Source of the DNA: Nostoc sp. CHAB 5715
GTDB lineage: Bacteria > Cyanobacteriota > Cyanobacteriia > Cyanobacteriales > Nostocaceae
DNA length: 5,168 bases
Assembly: GCF_020829685.1 (NCBI RefSeq)
Contig: NZ_JAIVFR010000551.1
Span: forward strand, 1 to 5,168
Direction: 5' to 3'
Shown in pieces: positions 1 to 4,658 of the stretch; the first letter of the stretch is position 1, and every line of letters begins with the position of its first letter. The notes under the pieces were generated by a model. It saw nothing but the letters and a program-made list of their open reading frames with translations, was not told the origin of the DNA and did not search any database. Made by a program: the position numbers and the translations under genes.

Positions 1-48
1 AAGTAGAGAAGTTGAAATTTGCTGTATAACCTTTAATAATTTATCAAT

Positions 49-141
49 ATGTCTTACGCAATTGTACATTACCCCAATATTAACACAGAGGATATCAATC
101 AAATAAGGCAGAAATATGATCCACAAGTTTATTTAATAGAA
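49..141 (+). pseudogene. N-terminal stump of a probable 2'-5' RNA ligase-like (2H phosphoesterase) gene
   Basis: From the ATG at 49 the frame reads MSYAIVHYPNINTEDINQIR and then QKYDPQVYLIE. From memory this resembles the start of cyanobacterial 2'-5' RNA ligase family (LigT-like 2H phosphoesterase) proteins, where the text normally goes on to the first HxT/S motif just after 'LIEPH'. Here the resemblance stops after LIE at about 139. The following residues are simply the antisense of the DUF4058 C-terminus and contain no HxT/S motif. Only about 31 of the usual 170-190 residues remain, so any product would be inactive. The plus-strand frame stays open to 267, but its tail is antisense to another gene. 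No convincing ribosome binding site is visible; GAGAAG at 6-11 is too far away. The family assignment rests on a short stretch and is tentative. Confidence 0.45.
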
Positions 142-148
142 CTCCGAT

Positions 149-931
149 TTAGAACCTCTGCAAAACTCCTCTCACCCAAGCTTCTTCTTTGGGCGATGCC
201 TGCGGCTGGCTACGCCTACGCACTATCTTTAAAGGTTGTGAATAATCAATTGCCAAGTCAAATCTAGCACGTTCGTAAACTTCGTTTAATAACCTTTGCA
301 AGTCAACTATAGGTTCAGGTTCTTTCTCACGCAAAGGTACAGGAAAAACAGGAATTGGGTTTTTTAGATCGAAAGTATATAAATCTGCATCAGGTCTGTT
401 ATGGCTGCGACTGACCAAAATACTATAATCTGTAGTTGTCGCTCCAAAAATAGGCATTGGCTCACCTTGCCTCAAGAGGTCGATTTCTACCAAATTGGTT
501 CCAGAAGCCAAAATTTTGTTTCGTTTGCTCTCATAAGCCGCTCTACCTTCTTTGGAGCGTTTATTTTTGGGGGAAAGTATTTCAATCACAGCAACTACTT
601 CTTTGGTTGGAGTTGCTCGCACCTCTAAAAATCGCTCAGTTATCTGTTCAGGTATAGGAACTTTCACTTTACTGGGTTCAGAAAGTTTTGCAGCAGTCAG
701 AGTTGTACTGTTATCTGTAATGTTACGTTTGGCAACTGCTACATCAGCAATTCCTACGAGTAAGATATCATCTACACTAGTGTAAACTCGCTCTTCAATG
801 GAAACTCGGTATTTAGGGGCGATTTGGGGAGTCAGGTCATCAGCGATCGCTACAATTAAACGATTGTGAACTCGATGCCAATGTTCAGGCTGTTCCAAAT
901 ACGGGTTCATTCCAGGAAATGGATTTTTCAT
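149..931 (-). CDS. DUF4058 family protein
   Basis: A complete 260-residue protein of about the normal DUF4058 length. It begins with the family hallmark MKNPFPGMNPYLEQPEHW and ends with the typical RARFDLAIDYSQP segment followed by a Trp-containing tail. The biochemical function of the family is unknown. The centre carries GIADVAV (residues 60-66) and VIEILSPKNK (116-125, E118, K122), then Y-x3-K (Y133, K137) and NLVEIDLLR (146-154). This resembles the D...ExLSP...K...Y layout of Uma2-like PD-(D/E)XK nuclease folds, so a nuclease-like fold is an inference only. The ATG at 931 is preceded 7 nt upstream by AAGGGA (939-944), which supports this start. It lies 19 bp behind the HEAT-repeat gene and is probably co-transcribed with it. 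Residues 237-246 (VRRRSQPQAS) are encoded by a dispersed DNA repeat, and a HIP1 site lies at 843-850. Confidence 0.9.
   Translation of the reverse strand: MKNPFPGMNPYLEQPEHWHRVHNRLIVAIADDLTPQIAPKYRVSIEERVYTSVDDILLVGIADVAVAKRNITDNSTTLTAAKLSEPSKVKVPIPEQITERFLEVRATPTKEVVAVIEILSPKNKRSKEGRAAYESKRNKILASGTNLVEIDLLRQGEPMPIFGATTTDYSILVSRSHNRPDADLYTFDLKNPIPVFPVPLREKEPEPIVDLQRLLNEVYERARFDLAIDYSQPLKIVRRRSQPQASPKEEAWVRGVLQRF
193..223. repeat. Small dispersed repeat embedded in the DUF4058 coding region
   Basis: This 31-bp stretch starts GCGATGCCTGCGG, continues CTGGCTACGCC and ends TACGCAC. It is much richer in GC than its surroundings and matches, from memory, the short dispersed repeats of Nostoc/Anabaena genomes of the type GCGATGCCTGCGGC...TACGCCTACGC. 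It is read in frame as VRRRSQPQAS just after the conserved IDYSQP segment of the DUF4058 protein, where relatives usually have a short acidic or proline-rich linker before the terminal Trp-containing helix. It therefore looks like a small mobile repeat that entered the gene without breaking it. Copy number in the host genome cannot be seen from this window. Confidence 0.65.
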
Positions 932-938
932 TGCGCTT

Positions 939-944
939 TCCCTT
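939..944 (-). promoter_or_regulatory. Ribosome binding site of the DUF4058 gene
   Basis: The minus strand reads AAGGGA, 7 nt before the ATG at 931. It is a good Shine-Dalgarno match in a window where most genes lack one, and it fixes the DUF4058 start. It lies in the 19-bp gap after the HEAT-repeat stop codon. Confidence 0.6.
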
Positions 945-950
945 AGTTAT

Positions 951-1913
951 TTACTGCTCAATTGAGACTATTCTATCTCTTTGAATCTTCTGAATTGCCC
1001 GTTGCGCTTGAATGGACACTTCTTTGTCAGGATCATCTAAGGCTTGTTGCAGTGGGTTAATAACATCAGGATGAGCTAAATTACCAAGAGCGATCGCAGC
1101 TTCTTTGCGGACATCTGCATATTCATCTGTTAATGCTTGAATTAATCTTGGCATAACTTGAATATCTGGTATTCTTTGCAAAGCTTGTGCTGCTGATTTG
1201 CGTACTTGCCAATGTTCATCACCTAAAGCTATTTCTAATGCTGAAGTTGCTTGCTGATTTTCATGAATAGCCAGAGATTTGGCTGCATTACGGCGAACTT
1301 GCCAGTCACTATCATTTGTAAGTGCTTGAACAAGTATTGTAATTACTTGTGTATCTTGTAAATGCCCTAAACTTAAAGCAGTAGCACGACGGACAATTGG
1401 TTCTTGGTCAAAGATTAAATCCAAAGCTTGTGGACATTTTTCTATTTGATTTATATATCGAAGTGTAGTAATTGCTGCTTCTCTTAACTCAGATTTTTTT
1501 GATTCTAAAAAGGGTAAAATATATGGTAAAGATTGAATATCATGAATCTTTCGCAACAGCACTAAAATATTTAGTTGTATATTGACATCATTAATTTGTA
1601 ACTTATCTAATAAAAGTAACAACTCATCTGGTGTCACCAATTCATTTAATGCTGATGCAGCTTCAGCGCGAATATCTGAATCTGCTGAAGTTAAGCATTC
1701 AATTAAAGCAGGAATTGCCACAGGATCGGCAATTTCCCAAAGGGCAGATATGGCTATTTTTTGTACAGCGATATTTTCATCTTTCAAAGCAATAATTAAA
1801 GCGTCTATTGTTTCTTCATCGCCTAAATGTTGTAAGGTTTTGACAGCTACTAAGCGGTCATTTACATCAGGCGATCGCAGCATCTCTAGCCAATTTTTGA
1901 GGTTATCATTCAT
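951..1913 (-). CDS. HEAT-repeat (PBS lyase-like) protein
   Basis: A complete 320-residue protein made almost entirely of about ten 31-residue HEAT repeats, with no signal peptide or membrane segment. The clearest units are residues 31-62 (ALKDENIAVQKIAISALWEI), 63-93 (SDIRAEAASALNEL), 187-218 (DSDWQVRRNAAKSLA), 219-249 (EHWQVRKSAAQAL) and 250-280 (EYADVRKEAAIALGNLA). Repeat 4 (about 94-125) is degenerate. Such repeats form an alpha-solenoid that binds other proteins. In cyanobacteria the same repeat occurs in phycobilin lyases, but no bilin lyase feature or phycobiliprotein gene is visible here. The position 36 bp behind the AprB-like ferredoxin suggests a scaffold, assembly or regulatory role for that redox system, which is inference. 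No clear Shine-Dalgarno sequence precedes the ATG; a small repeat occupies that region. Two HIP1 sites lie inside the gene. Confidence 0.9.
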   Translation of the reverse strand: MNDNLKNWLEMLRSPDVNDRLVAVKTLQHLGDEETIDALIIALKDENIAVQKIAISALWEIADPVAIPALIECLTSADSDIRAEAASALNELVTPDELLLLLDKLQINDVNIQLNILVLLRKIHDIQSLPYILPFLESKKSELREAAITTLRYINQIEKCPQALDLIFDQEPIVRRATALSLGHLQDTQVITILVQALTNDSDWQVRRNAAKSLAIHENQQATSALEIALGDEHWQVRKSAAQALQRIPDIQVMPRLIQALTDEYADVRKEAAIALGNLAHPDVINPLQQALDDPDKEVSIQAQRAIQKIQRDRIVSIEQ

Positions 1914-1919
1914 TATTTT

Positions 1920-1938
1920 ACCACAGAGTCACAGAGGA
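1920..1938. repeat. Small dispersed repeat of the ACCACAGAG type
   Basis: The plus strand reads ACCACAGAGTCACAGAGGA, which contains CACAGAG twice at an 8-bp spacing. From memory, similar ACCACAGAGACACAGAGG tracts are very common between cyanobacterial genes. It fills about half of the 36-bp gap between the ferredoxin and HEAT genes and ends six bases upstream of the HEAT start codon, where a ribosome binding site would be expected. Confidence 0.45.
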
Positions 1939-1949
1939 TAAGAAAAAAA

Positions 1950-2177
1950 CTATCGCAATAAAAAGGGAATTTGTACTGTAATTGCATTGGTGGGACATTC
2001 TTTTTCACAAGGGAGACAAAACCAGCACTCATCATATTTCATATATGCTTTTCCTGTTTCTGGATTTTTTGCTAATACATCAAGGGGACAAACTTCAATA
2101 CAAGCTGTGCATTTTTCTAAACATTTGGATTCGTCAACGATGACAGGAACATCTATTCTTTGTGTGATTAAAGCCAT
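1950..2177 (-). CDS. AprB-like 2x[4Fe-4S] ferredoxin
   Basis: A 75-residue ferredoxin with two [4Fe-4S] motifs: C19-x3-C23-x2-C26-x3-C30-P and C51-x2-C54-x2-C57-x3-C61-P. The second half (GKAYMKYDECWFCLPCEKEC) resembles the APS reductase beta subunit (AprB pattern KAYN..PDMCWECYSC) more than ordinary bacterial ferredoxins. The extra residue in the first motif also recalls the AprB insertion. It lacks the long C-terminal extension with which true AprB (about 150 residues) wraps AprA. It probably passes electrons to or from the AprA-like flavoprotein encoded at the right edge. The start at 2177 is chosen because GGGAG (2188-2192) lies 10 nt upstream. An in-frame start at 2243 would overlap the FosA-like gene and add a non-homologous leader. 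It is cytoplasmic, with no signal peptide. Confidence 0.88.
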   Translation of the reverse strand: MALITQRIDVPVIVDESKCLEKCTACIEVCPLDVLAKNPETGKAYMKYDECWFCLPCEKECPTNAITVQIPFLLR

Positions 2178-2187
2178 ACATCTATTA

Positions 2188-2192
2188 CTCCC
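2188..2192 (-). promoter_or_regulatory. Ribosome binding site deciding the ferredoxin start
   Basis: The minus strand reads GGGAG 10 nt before the ATG at 2177. It supports the 75-residue ferredoxin over the longer version that would begin at 2243 inside the upstream gene. Confidence 0.6.
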
Positions 2193-2215
2193 TAATTCAA
2201 TTAATAAACTAAACT

Positions 2216-2626
2216 TTAAATGAAAAATTCTAACCCTTCCCACGGAGATGCTTTAGCACTTTTGATTCTGGTGTTTAAATCAGAAGCATGAATTTCCAGT
2301 TTATGATCATTCGGATCAAGGAAATATAAAGAAGCACCTTCGCTTTTATTTTCTTGCCAAATTTTTGCTCCTGATTGCTGAATGCGTTGGCTAAGAATAG
2401 GAAAATCTTCAATAGAAACAGTCAGACCAATATGGGTATATTCAGGTATAGGACTTTCTCGAACCTTCTGGTCTAAAATTAATGCCAACCAAATGTCACC
2501 AACCGAAAGATAAGCACCTTTCATCCATTTTGCCAGTAAGCGAAAATCTAGCACATTGGTATAAAAATTAATAGATTCCTCTAAGTCTCTAACAGATAAA
2601 GTAATGTGGTTGATTCCAGTAATCAT
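2216..2626 (-). CDS. fosA: FosA-like VOC protein (putative fosfomycin glutathione transferase)
   Basis: A 136-residue single-chain VOC-fold protein of FosA length that resembles FosA (Mn2+/K+-dependent glutathione addition to fosfomycin) along its whole length: MITGINHITLSVRDL at the start, KGAYLSVGDIWLAL (36-49), YTHIGL, KSEGASLYFLDPNDHKLEIH (94-113) and DLNTR. By comparison with P. aeruginosa FosA from memory, the three metal ligands are present (H7, H65, E111), as are T9, Y39, W46, S95, S99, Y101 and R120. The lysine corresponding to FosA K90 appears to be Q91. So the metal site is intact, but the substrate site differs at one contact, and the natural substrate could be another small electrophile. 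It begins 12 bp after the broken GNAT gene and is probably co-transcribed with its neighbours. No Shine-Dalgarno sequence is evident. Confidence 0.82.
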   Translation of the reverse strand: MITGINHITLSVRDLEESINFYTNVLDFRLLAKWMKGAYLSVGDIWLALILDQKVRESPIPEYTHIGLTVSIEDFPILSQRIQQSGAKIWQENKSEGASLYFLDPNDHKLEIHASDLNTRIKSAKASPWEGLEFFI

Positions 2627-2855
2627 TTTTGAAATTATTTACTCTTGAGGTTGCAATTTTTTATAAAATGTCACCGACTGTTTGATATTCGTATAACCAA
2701 TTTTTTCATAAAACGAGTGAGCCTCTTGACGTTTAATATTAGAACGTAACAGAACACCCTCACATCCAACCAGAGAAGCCCACTGTTCAATTTGCTGCAT
2801 CAAAACACGTCCTATTCCATTGTGACGATAATCTTTATCTACAACTAATCCCAAA

Positions 2856-2863
2856 AGAATTGC
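2856..2863. repeat. Left target site duplication (AGAATTGC)
   Basis: This exact 8-bp copy of AGAATTGC abuts the left inverted repeat of the MITE and matches the copy at 3009-3016. It is part of the GNAT reading frame; one copy belongs to the original gene. Confidence 0.85.
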
Positions 2864-3008
2864 GGTTCTTCAGTTCATTTTATGGAACAGAATAATAAAT
2901 AAAACCTAAAGATAGGCTAGATTTATTGCTGTGACTGGGTTTTAAGTTTTTGAGCCTTTCTATAAAACTGCGATTTTAATGCTCTACCATAAAACCAACG
3001 CAAGAACC
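2864..3008. mobile_element. 145-bp MITE, ISL3-like ends
   Basis: The ends are 22-bp imperfect inverted repeats, at 2864-2885 and 2987-3008. Both start GGTTCTT and share GTT and TTTTATGG at the same spacing, with 18 of 22 positions identical. The element is flanked by an exact 8-bp direct repeat AGAATTGC at 2856-2863 and 3009-3016. The 8-bp duplication and the GGxTCTT start are known features of ISL3-family insertion sequences, so this is probably a non-autonomous derivative mobilised by an ISL3 transposase encoded elsewhere. The 101-bp interior is AT-rich and has no coding region I can recognise. It sits inside a GNAT gene and terminates its N-terminal half. Confidence 0.87.
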
Positions 3009-3016
3009 AGAATTGC
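3009..3016. repeat. Right target site duplication (AGAATTGC)
   Basis: This exact 8-bp copy of AGAATTGC abuts the right inverted repeat of the MITE and matches the copy at 2856-2863. Together they define the insertion point in the GNAT gene. Confidence 0.85.
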
Positions 3017-3286
3017 TGAAGTCGGAATAACTATTGAGTCACAAATATAAGCGTGCGCCCAACCAATTACATATTTATCTTCTAGAGTGGCAACATACAC
3101 AATATGAGCATCGTTATTGTTAATTTTAGTAAGGCGCTGCTCCATTTGTTGATTTGTCACAGAATATTCAAGTTGTTCGCAAAGACTAGCAATTCTCTCT
3201 ACATCTTTAATATCAGCTTGTCTAATTTTAATTTTATCACCTATAGTAACTTTATTTGTCATGATTTAATTTTAAATTACAATTAT

Positions 3287-4069
3287 TTAGTTATCCAACG
3301 TTGCATGGATAAAACGATAGCCTATATCAATCTCTGTCAAATTGTGAATATTGCCATATTTTTTCGTCCATTCCCCACTAGTTAAATCTGCTGCGAGTAA
3401 CTTTACTCCTTGCTCTACTAAATCTTGATTTGCTAATGCAAAAGATGATATTCCCGCACGTACTTCTGGTTCGAGATATAATTCTGGTCGTCTCCACCCT
3501 GCTGCTGCGAATAAATCAGATAAATCGTATGGTAACAAAAGGGGTATGGCTTCAACACGCCTTTTAGTATTCCTCTGAATTAAGTTTATCTGTTCATTAA
3601 GTGGTAGAAATCGTAAGGCATCTTCCCACAAAAACGGAAAATAATCATAAAGCCATATCTTCTGAGCCAATCTAATATCAAAAGTTAGTAAAACTATTGT
3701 CCCATCTCTAATAATTCGTTGCATTTCTTGAAACGCTTTTTCAAGATGAGTAAAGTGATGAATTGCCAGGATACATACAATACCATCAACAGACTTATCT
3801 GGTAGAGGCAAATTTTCTGCATAGCCAGTGAACCACTTAACTTGCGGATGTTCTACTGCTTGTTTTTGCATTACCAAAGAAGGTTCAATAGCATTAACAA
3901 AAAATCCTTGATTAGCTAGCGCTAGGCTGTAACCACCAGTACCAGCCCCAATATCAGCAATAATGCTATTTTTGGGTAAATTGAGTAAATCAATTAATTT
4001 ATTGACAATACGGATATCAGGAACGCGAGTTTTTGAGTATTGTTGACCAATTGAATTATAAATAGGCAT
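3287..4069 (-). CDS. Class I SAM-dependent methyltransferase
   Basis: A complete 260-residue cytoplasmic methyltransferase of the Methyltransf_11/UbiE-like type. The SAM-binding motif I is IADIGAGTGGYS (residues 37-48, D39 to G45), followed by the acidic residue at the end of strand 2 (E62 in AIEPS). The motif 4 region is LPLPDKSVDGIVCILAIHHF (87-106). The strand 5 region has RDGTIVLLTFD (121-131) in place of the more usual LKPGG turn. The start MPIYNSIGQQYSKTR is typical of a group of cyanobacterial methyltransferases and supports the ATG at 4069. No Shine-Dalgarno sequence is visible. The C-terminal half (132-260) contributes substrate specificity and is not recognisable to me, so the acceptor is unknown. 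It is followed 24 bp later by the interrupted GNAT gene. The tail of the upstream GNAT frame overlaps its first 76 bp. Confidence 0.9.
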   Translation of the reverse strand: MPIYNSIGQQYSKTRVPDIRIVNKLIDLLNLPKNSIIADIGAGTGGYSLALANQGFFVNAIEPSLVMQKQAVEHPQVKWFTGYAENLPLPDKSVDGIVCILAIHHFTHLEKAFQEMQRIIRDGTIVLLTFDIRLAQKIWLYDYFPFLWEDALRFLPLNEQINLIQRNTKRRVEAIPLLLPYDLSDLFAAAGWRRPELYLEPEVRAGISSFALANQDLVEQGVKLLAADLTSGEWTKKYGNIHNLTEIDIGYRFIHATLDN

Positions 4070-4491
4070 TGTTGTAATAAATATTTTCCAAAAAAATAAA
4101 TTATTTTAATAACTCTAGCAATTTTAAATCCTTGCTCACGTGCTAATCGCTCTAACTCTTGAAGTATTGCAGTTCCTACTCCAGAACGACCGAAACTTGG
4201 AGACACGTACACAGCACGTAGTTCGTTATTACTGACAACAATTGCACCGAAGCCCACAATTCGACCATTAATTTCTGCCACAATTCGGGTTTCTTCCCCA
4301 ACAACAGTGTTGTCTGCAAAGGCTTTGATTTTAGAGGGCGTAATTGGAGATGCCCAATCTTGAATAATTTCTTTTGGATAACAAGATGAAGCAGTTTGAT
4401 GAATCGCAGCTCGGTGTACTTTTAAGACGCTCTCTGCATCTGATGACAGACAACTTCGTACTTTTATATCTGACTTCACAACTTCCGACAT
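3994..4491 (-). CDS. GNAT N-acetyltransferase, C-terminally truncated
   Basis: The frame encodes 165 residues, but only the first 123 or so look like a GNAT enzyme. These include the N-terminal strand and helix (IKVRSCLSSDAESVLKVHRA, residues 9-28), the central strands TRIVAEINGRIVGFGAIVV (68-86) and the acetyl-CoA site LRAVYVSPSFGRSGVGTAIL (91-110) with its following helix. After EQGFK (119-123) the text becomes an AT-rich low-complexity tail (IARVIKIIYFFGKY...) and then reads out of frame through the first 76 bp of the methyltransferase gene. The usual last third of a GNAT (a strand plus a FYxxxGF helix, about 35-45 residues) is absent, and the roughly 50 bp before the methyltransferase cannot hold it in any frame. 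The gene has therefore probably lost its 3' end by deletion and may be inactive. The ATG at 4491 lacks a clear Shine-Dalgarno sequence. The substrate is unknown. Confidence 0.72.
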   Translation of the reverse strand: MSEVVKSDIKVRSCLSSDAESVLKVHRAAIHQTASSCYPKEIIQDWASPITPSKIKAFADNTVVGEETRIVAEINGRIVGFGAIVVSNNELRAVYVSPSFGRSGVGTAILQELERLAREQGFKIARVIKIIYFFGKYLLQQCLFIIQLVNNTQKLAFLISVLSIN

Positions 4492-4554
4492 GATATATTA
4501 CGAGTTACCGTTCCAAATAATGTCTTTGACTTGGATTTGCTTAGGAACTAAGAT

Positions 4555-4580
4555 GTGGGTTGAGGGACGAAACCCAACAC
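4555..4580. repeat. Palindromic dispersed repeat, copy 1
   Basis: GTGGGTTGAG, a short centre and GAAACCCAACAC form a small hairpin with the stem TGGGTT/AACCCA. The sequence resembles the very common cyanobacterial intergenic repeat built on TTGGGTT...AACCCAACCTAC. It lies in the 167-bp gap after the flavoprotein gene. It is not followed by a T-run on the minus strand, so it does not look like an intrinsic terminator. Confidence 0.55.
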
Positions 4581-4597
4581 CTCAAAGCCTTGTAATT

Positions 4598-4630
4598 GTT
4601 GAATTTCACTACGTTAAACCCAACCTACGT
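4598..4630. repeat. Palindromic dispersed repeat, copy 2 (degraded, inverted)
   Basis: GTTGAATTTCACTACG followed by TTAAACCCAACCTACG is a decayed copy of the same repeat in the opposite orientation to copy 1. The original TTGGGTTT arm has changed to TTGAATTT, leaving 6 of 8 stem pairs against AAACCCAA, while the AACCCAACCTACG end is well kept. The two copies are 17 bp apart. Apart from these repeats I see no gene or RNA in 4492-4658. Confidence 0.5.
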
Positions 4631-4658
4631 ATCTGTTTCATTTTTTCTGTAATTGGTA

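Larger units (their letters stand above)
2639..3262 (-). pseudogene. GNAT N-acetyltransferase interrupted by a MITE
   Basis: Two halves of one acetyl-CoA-dependent GNAT enzyme lie on either side of a 145-bp insertion. The N-terminal half starts at the ATG at 3262 (MTNKVTIGDKIKIRQADIKD) and runs to PTSAIL. The element then adds a short tail ending LVLALVLW before a stop at 2984-2986. The C-terminal half, from about 2860 to 2639, carries the acetyl-CoA pyrophosphate loop in VDKDYRHNGIG and the late motif AHSFYEKIGY. Removing the element plus one 8-bp duplication joins the halves in frame as ...PTSAILLGLVVDKDYRH..., giving 156 residues, a normal GNAT length. The break falls between the substrate-binding strands and the CoA loop, so neither half should be active alone. 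No other frameshift or stop is visible, which points to a recent disruption. The substrate is not recognisable. The start lies 24 bp after the methyltransferase. Confidence 0.88.

Noticed and set aside
401..785. Three overlapping plus-strand reading frames opposite the DUF4058 gene
   Set aside because: They are antisense to a well-supported coding region, show no recognisable family and have unnatural composition.
951..1913. HEAT protein considered as a phycobilin lyase (CpcE/PecE-like)
   Set aside because: The HEAT repeats alone do not indicate this, and there is no phycobiliprotein or partner lyase gene nearby.
1582..1941. 119-residue plus-strand frame opposite the HEAT gene
   Set aside because: It is the antisense reflection of regular HEAT repeats; the Ser/Ile/Ala-rich text has no family resemblance.
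1987..2223. 78-residue plus-strand frame opposite the ferredoxin gene
   Set aside because: It is antisense to the cysteine motifs of a clear ferredoxin and has no independent support.
2178..2243. Upstream in-frame start for the ferredoxin giving a 97-residue protein
   Set aside because: It would overlap the 3' end of the FosA-like gene, adds residues unlike AprB-type ferredoxins and lacks the ribosome binding site that is present before 2177.
2886..2986. Short open frame inside the MITE reading FYGRALKSQFYRKAQ
   Set aside because: It is under 30 codons, starts within the inverted repeat and shows no transposase motif I recognise.
3104..3385. 93-residue plus-strand frame across the GNAT/methyltransferase gap
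   Set aside because: It is antisense to the ends of two recognised genes, rich in Asn/Ile/Phe from AT-rich DNA and has no motif.
3994..4120. Possible membrane anchor at the C-terminus of the truncated GNAT (FFGKYLLQQCLFIIQL)
   Set aside because: The hydrophobic stretch arises from AT-rich intergenic DNA and from out-of-frame reading of the methyltransferase start, so a real membrane segment is unlikely.
4555..4580. Hairpin considered as an intrinsic terminator for the flavoprotein gene
   Set aside because: The stem is only about 6 bp and no T-run follows it on the minus strand; a dispersed repeat explains it better.
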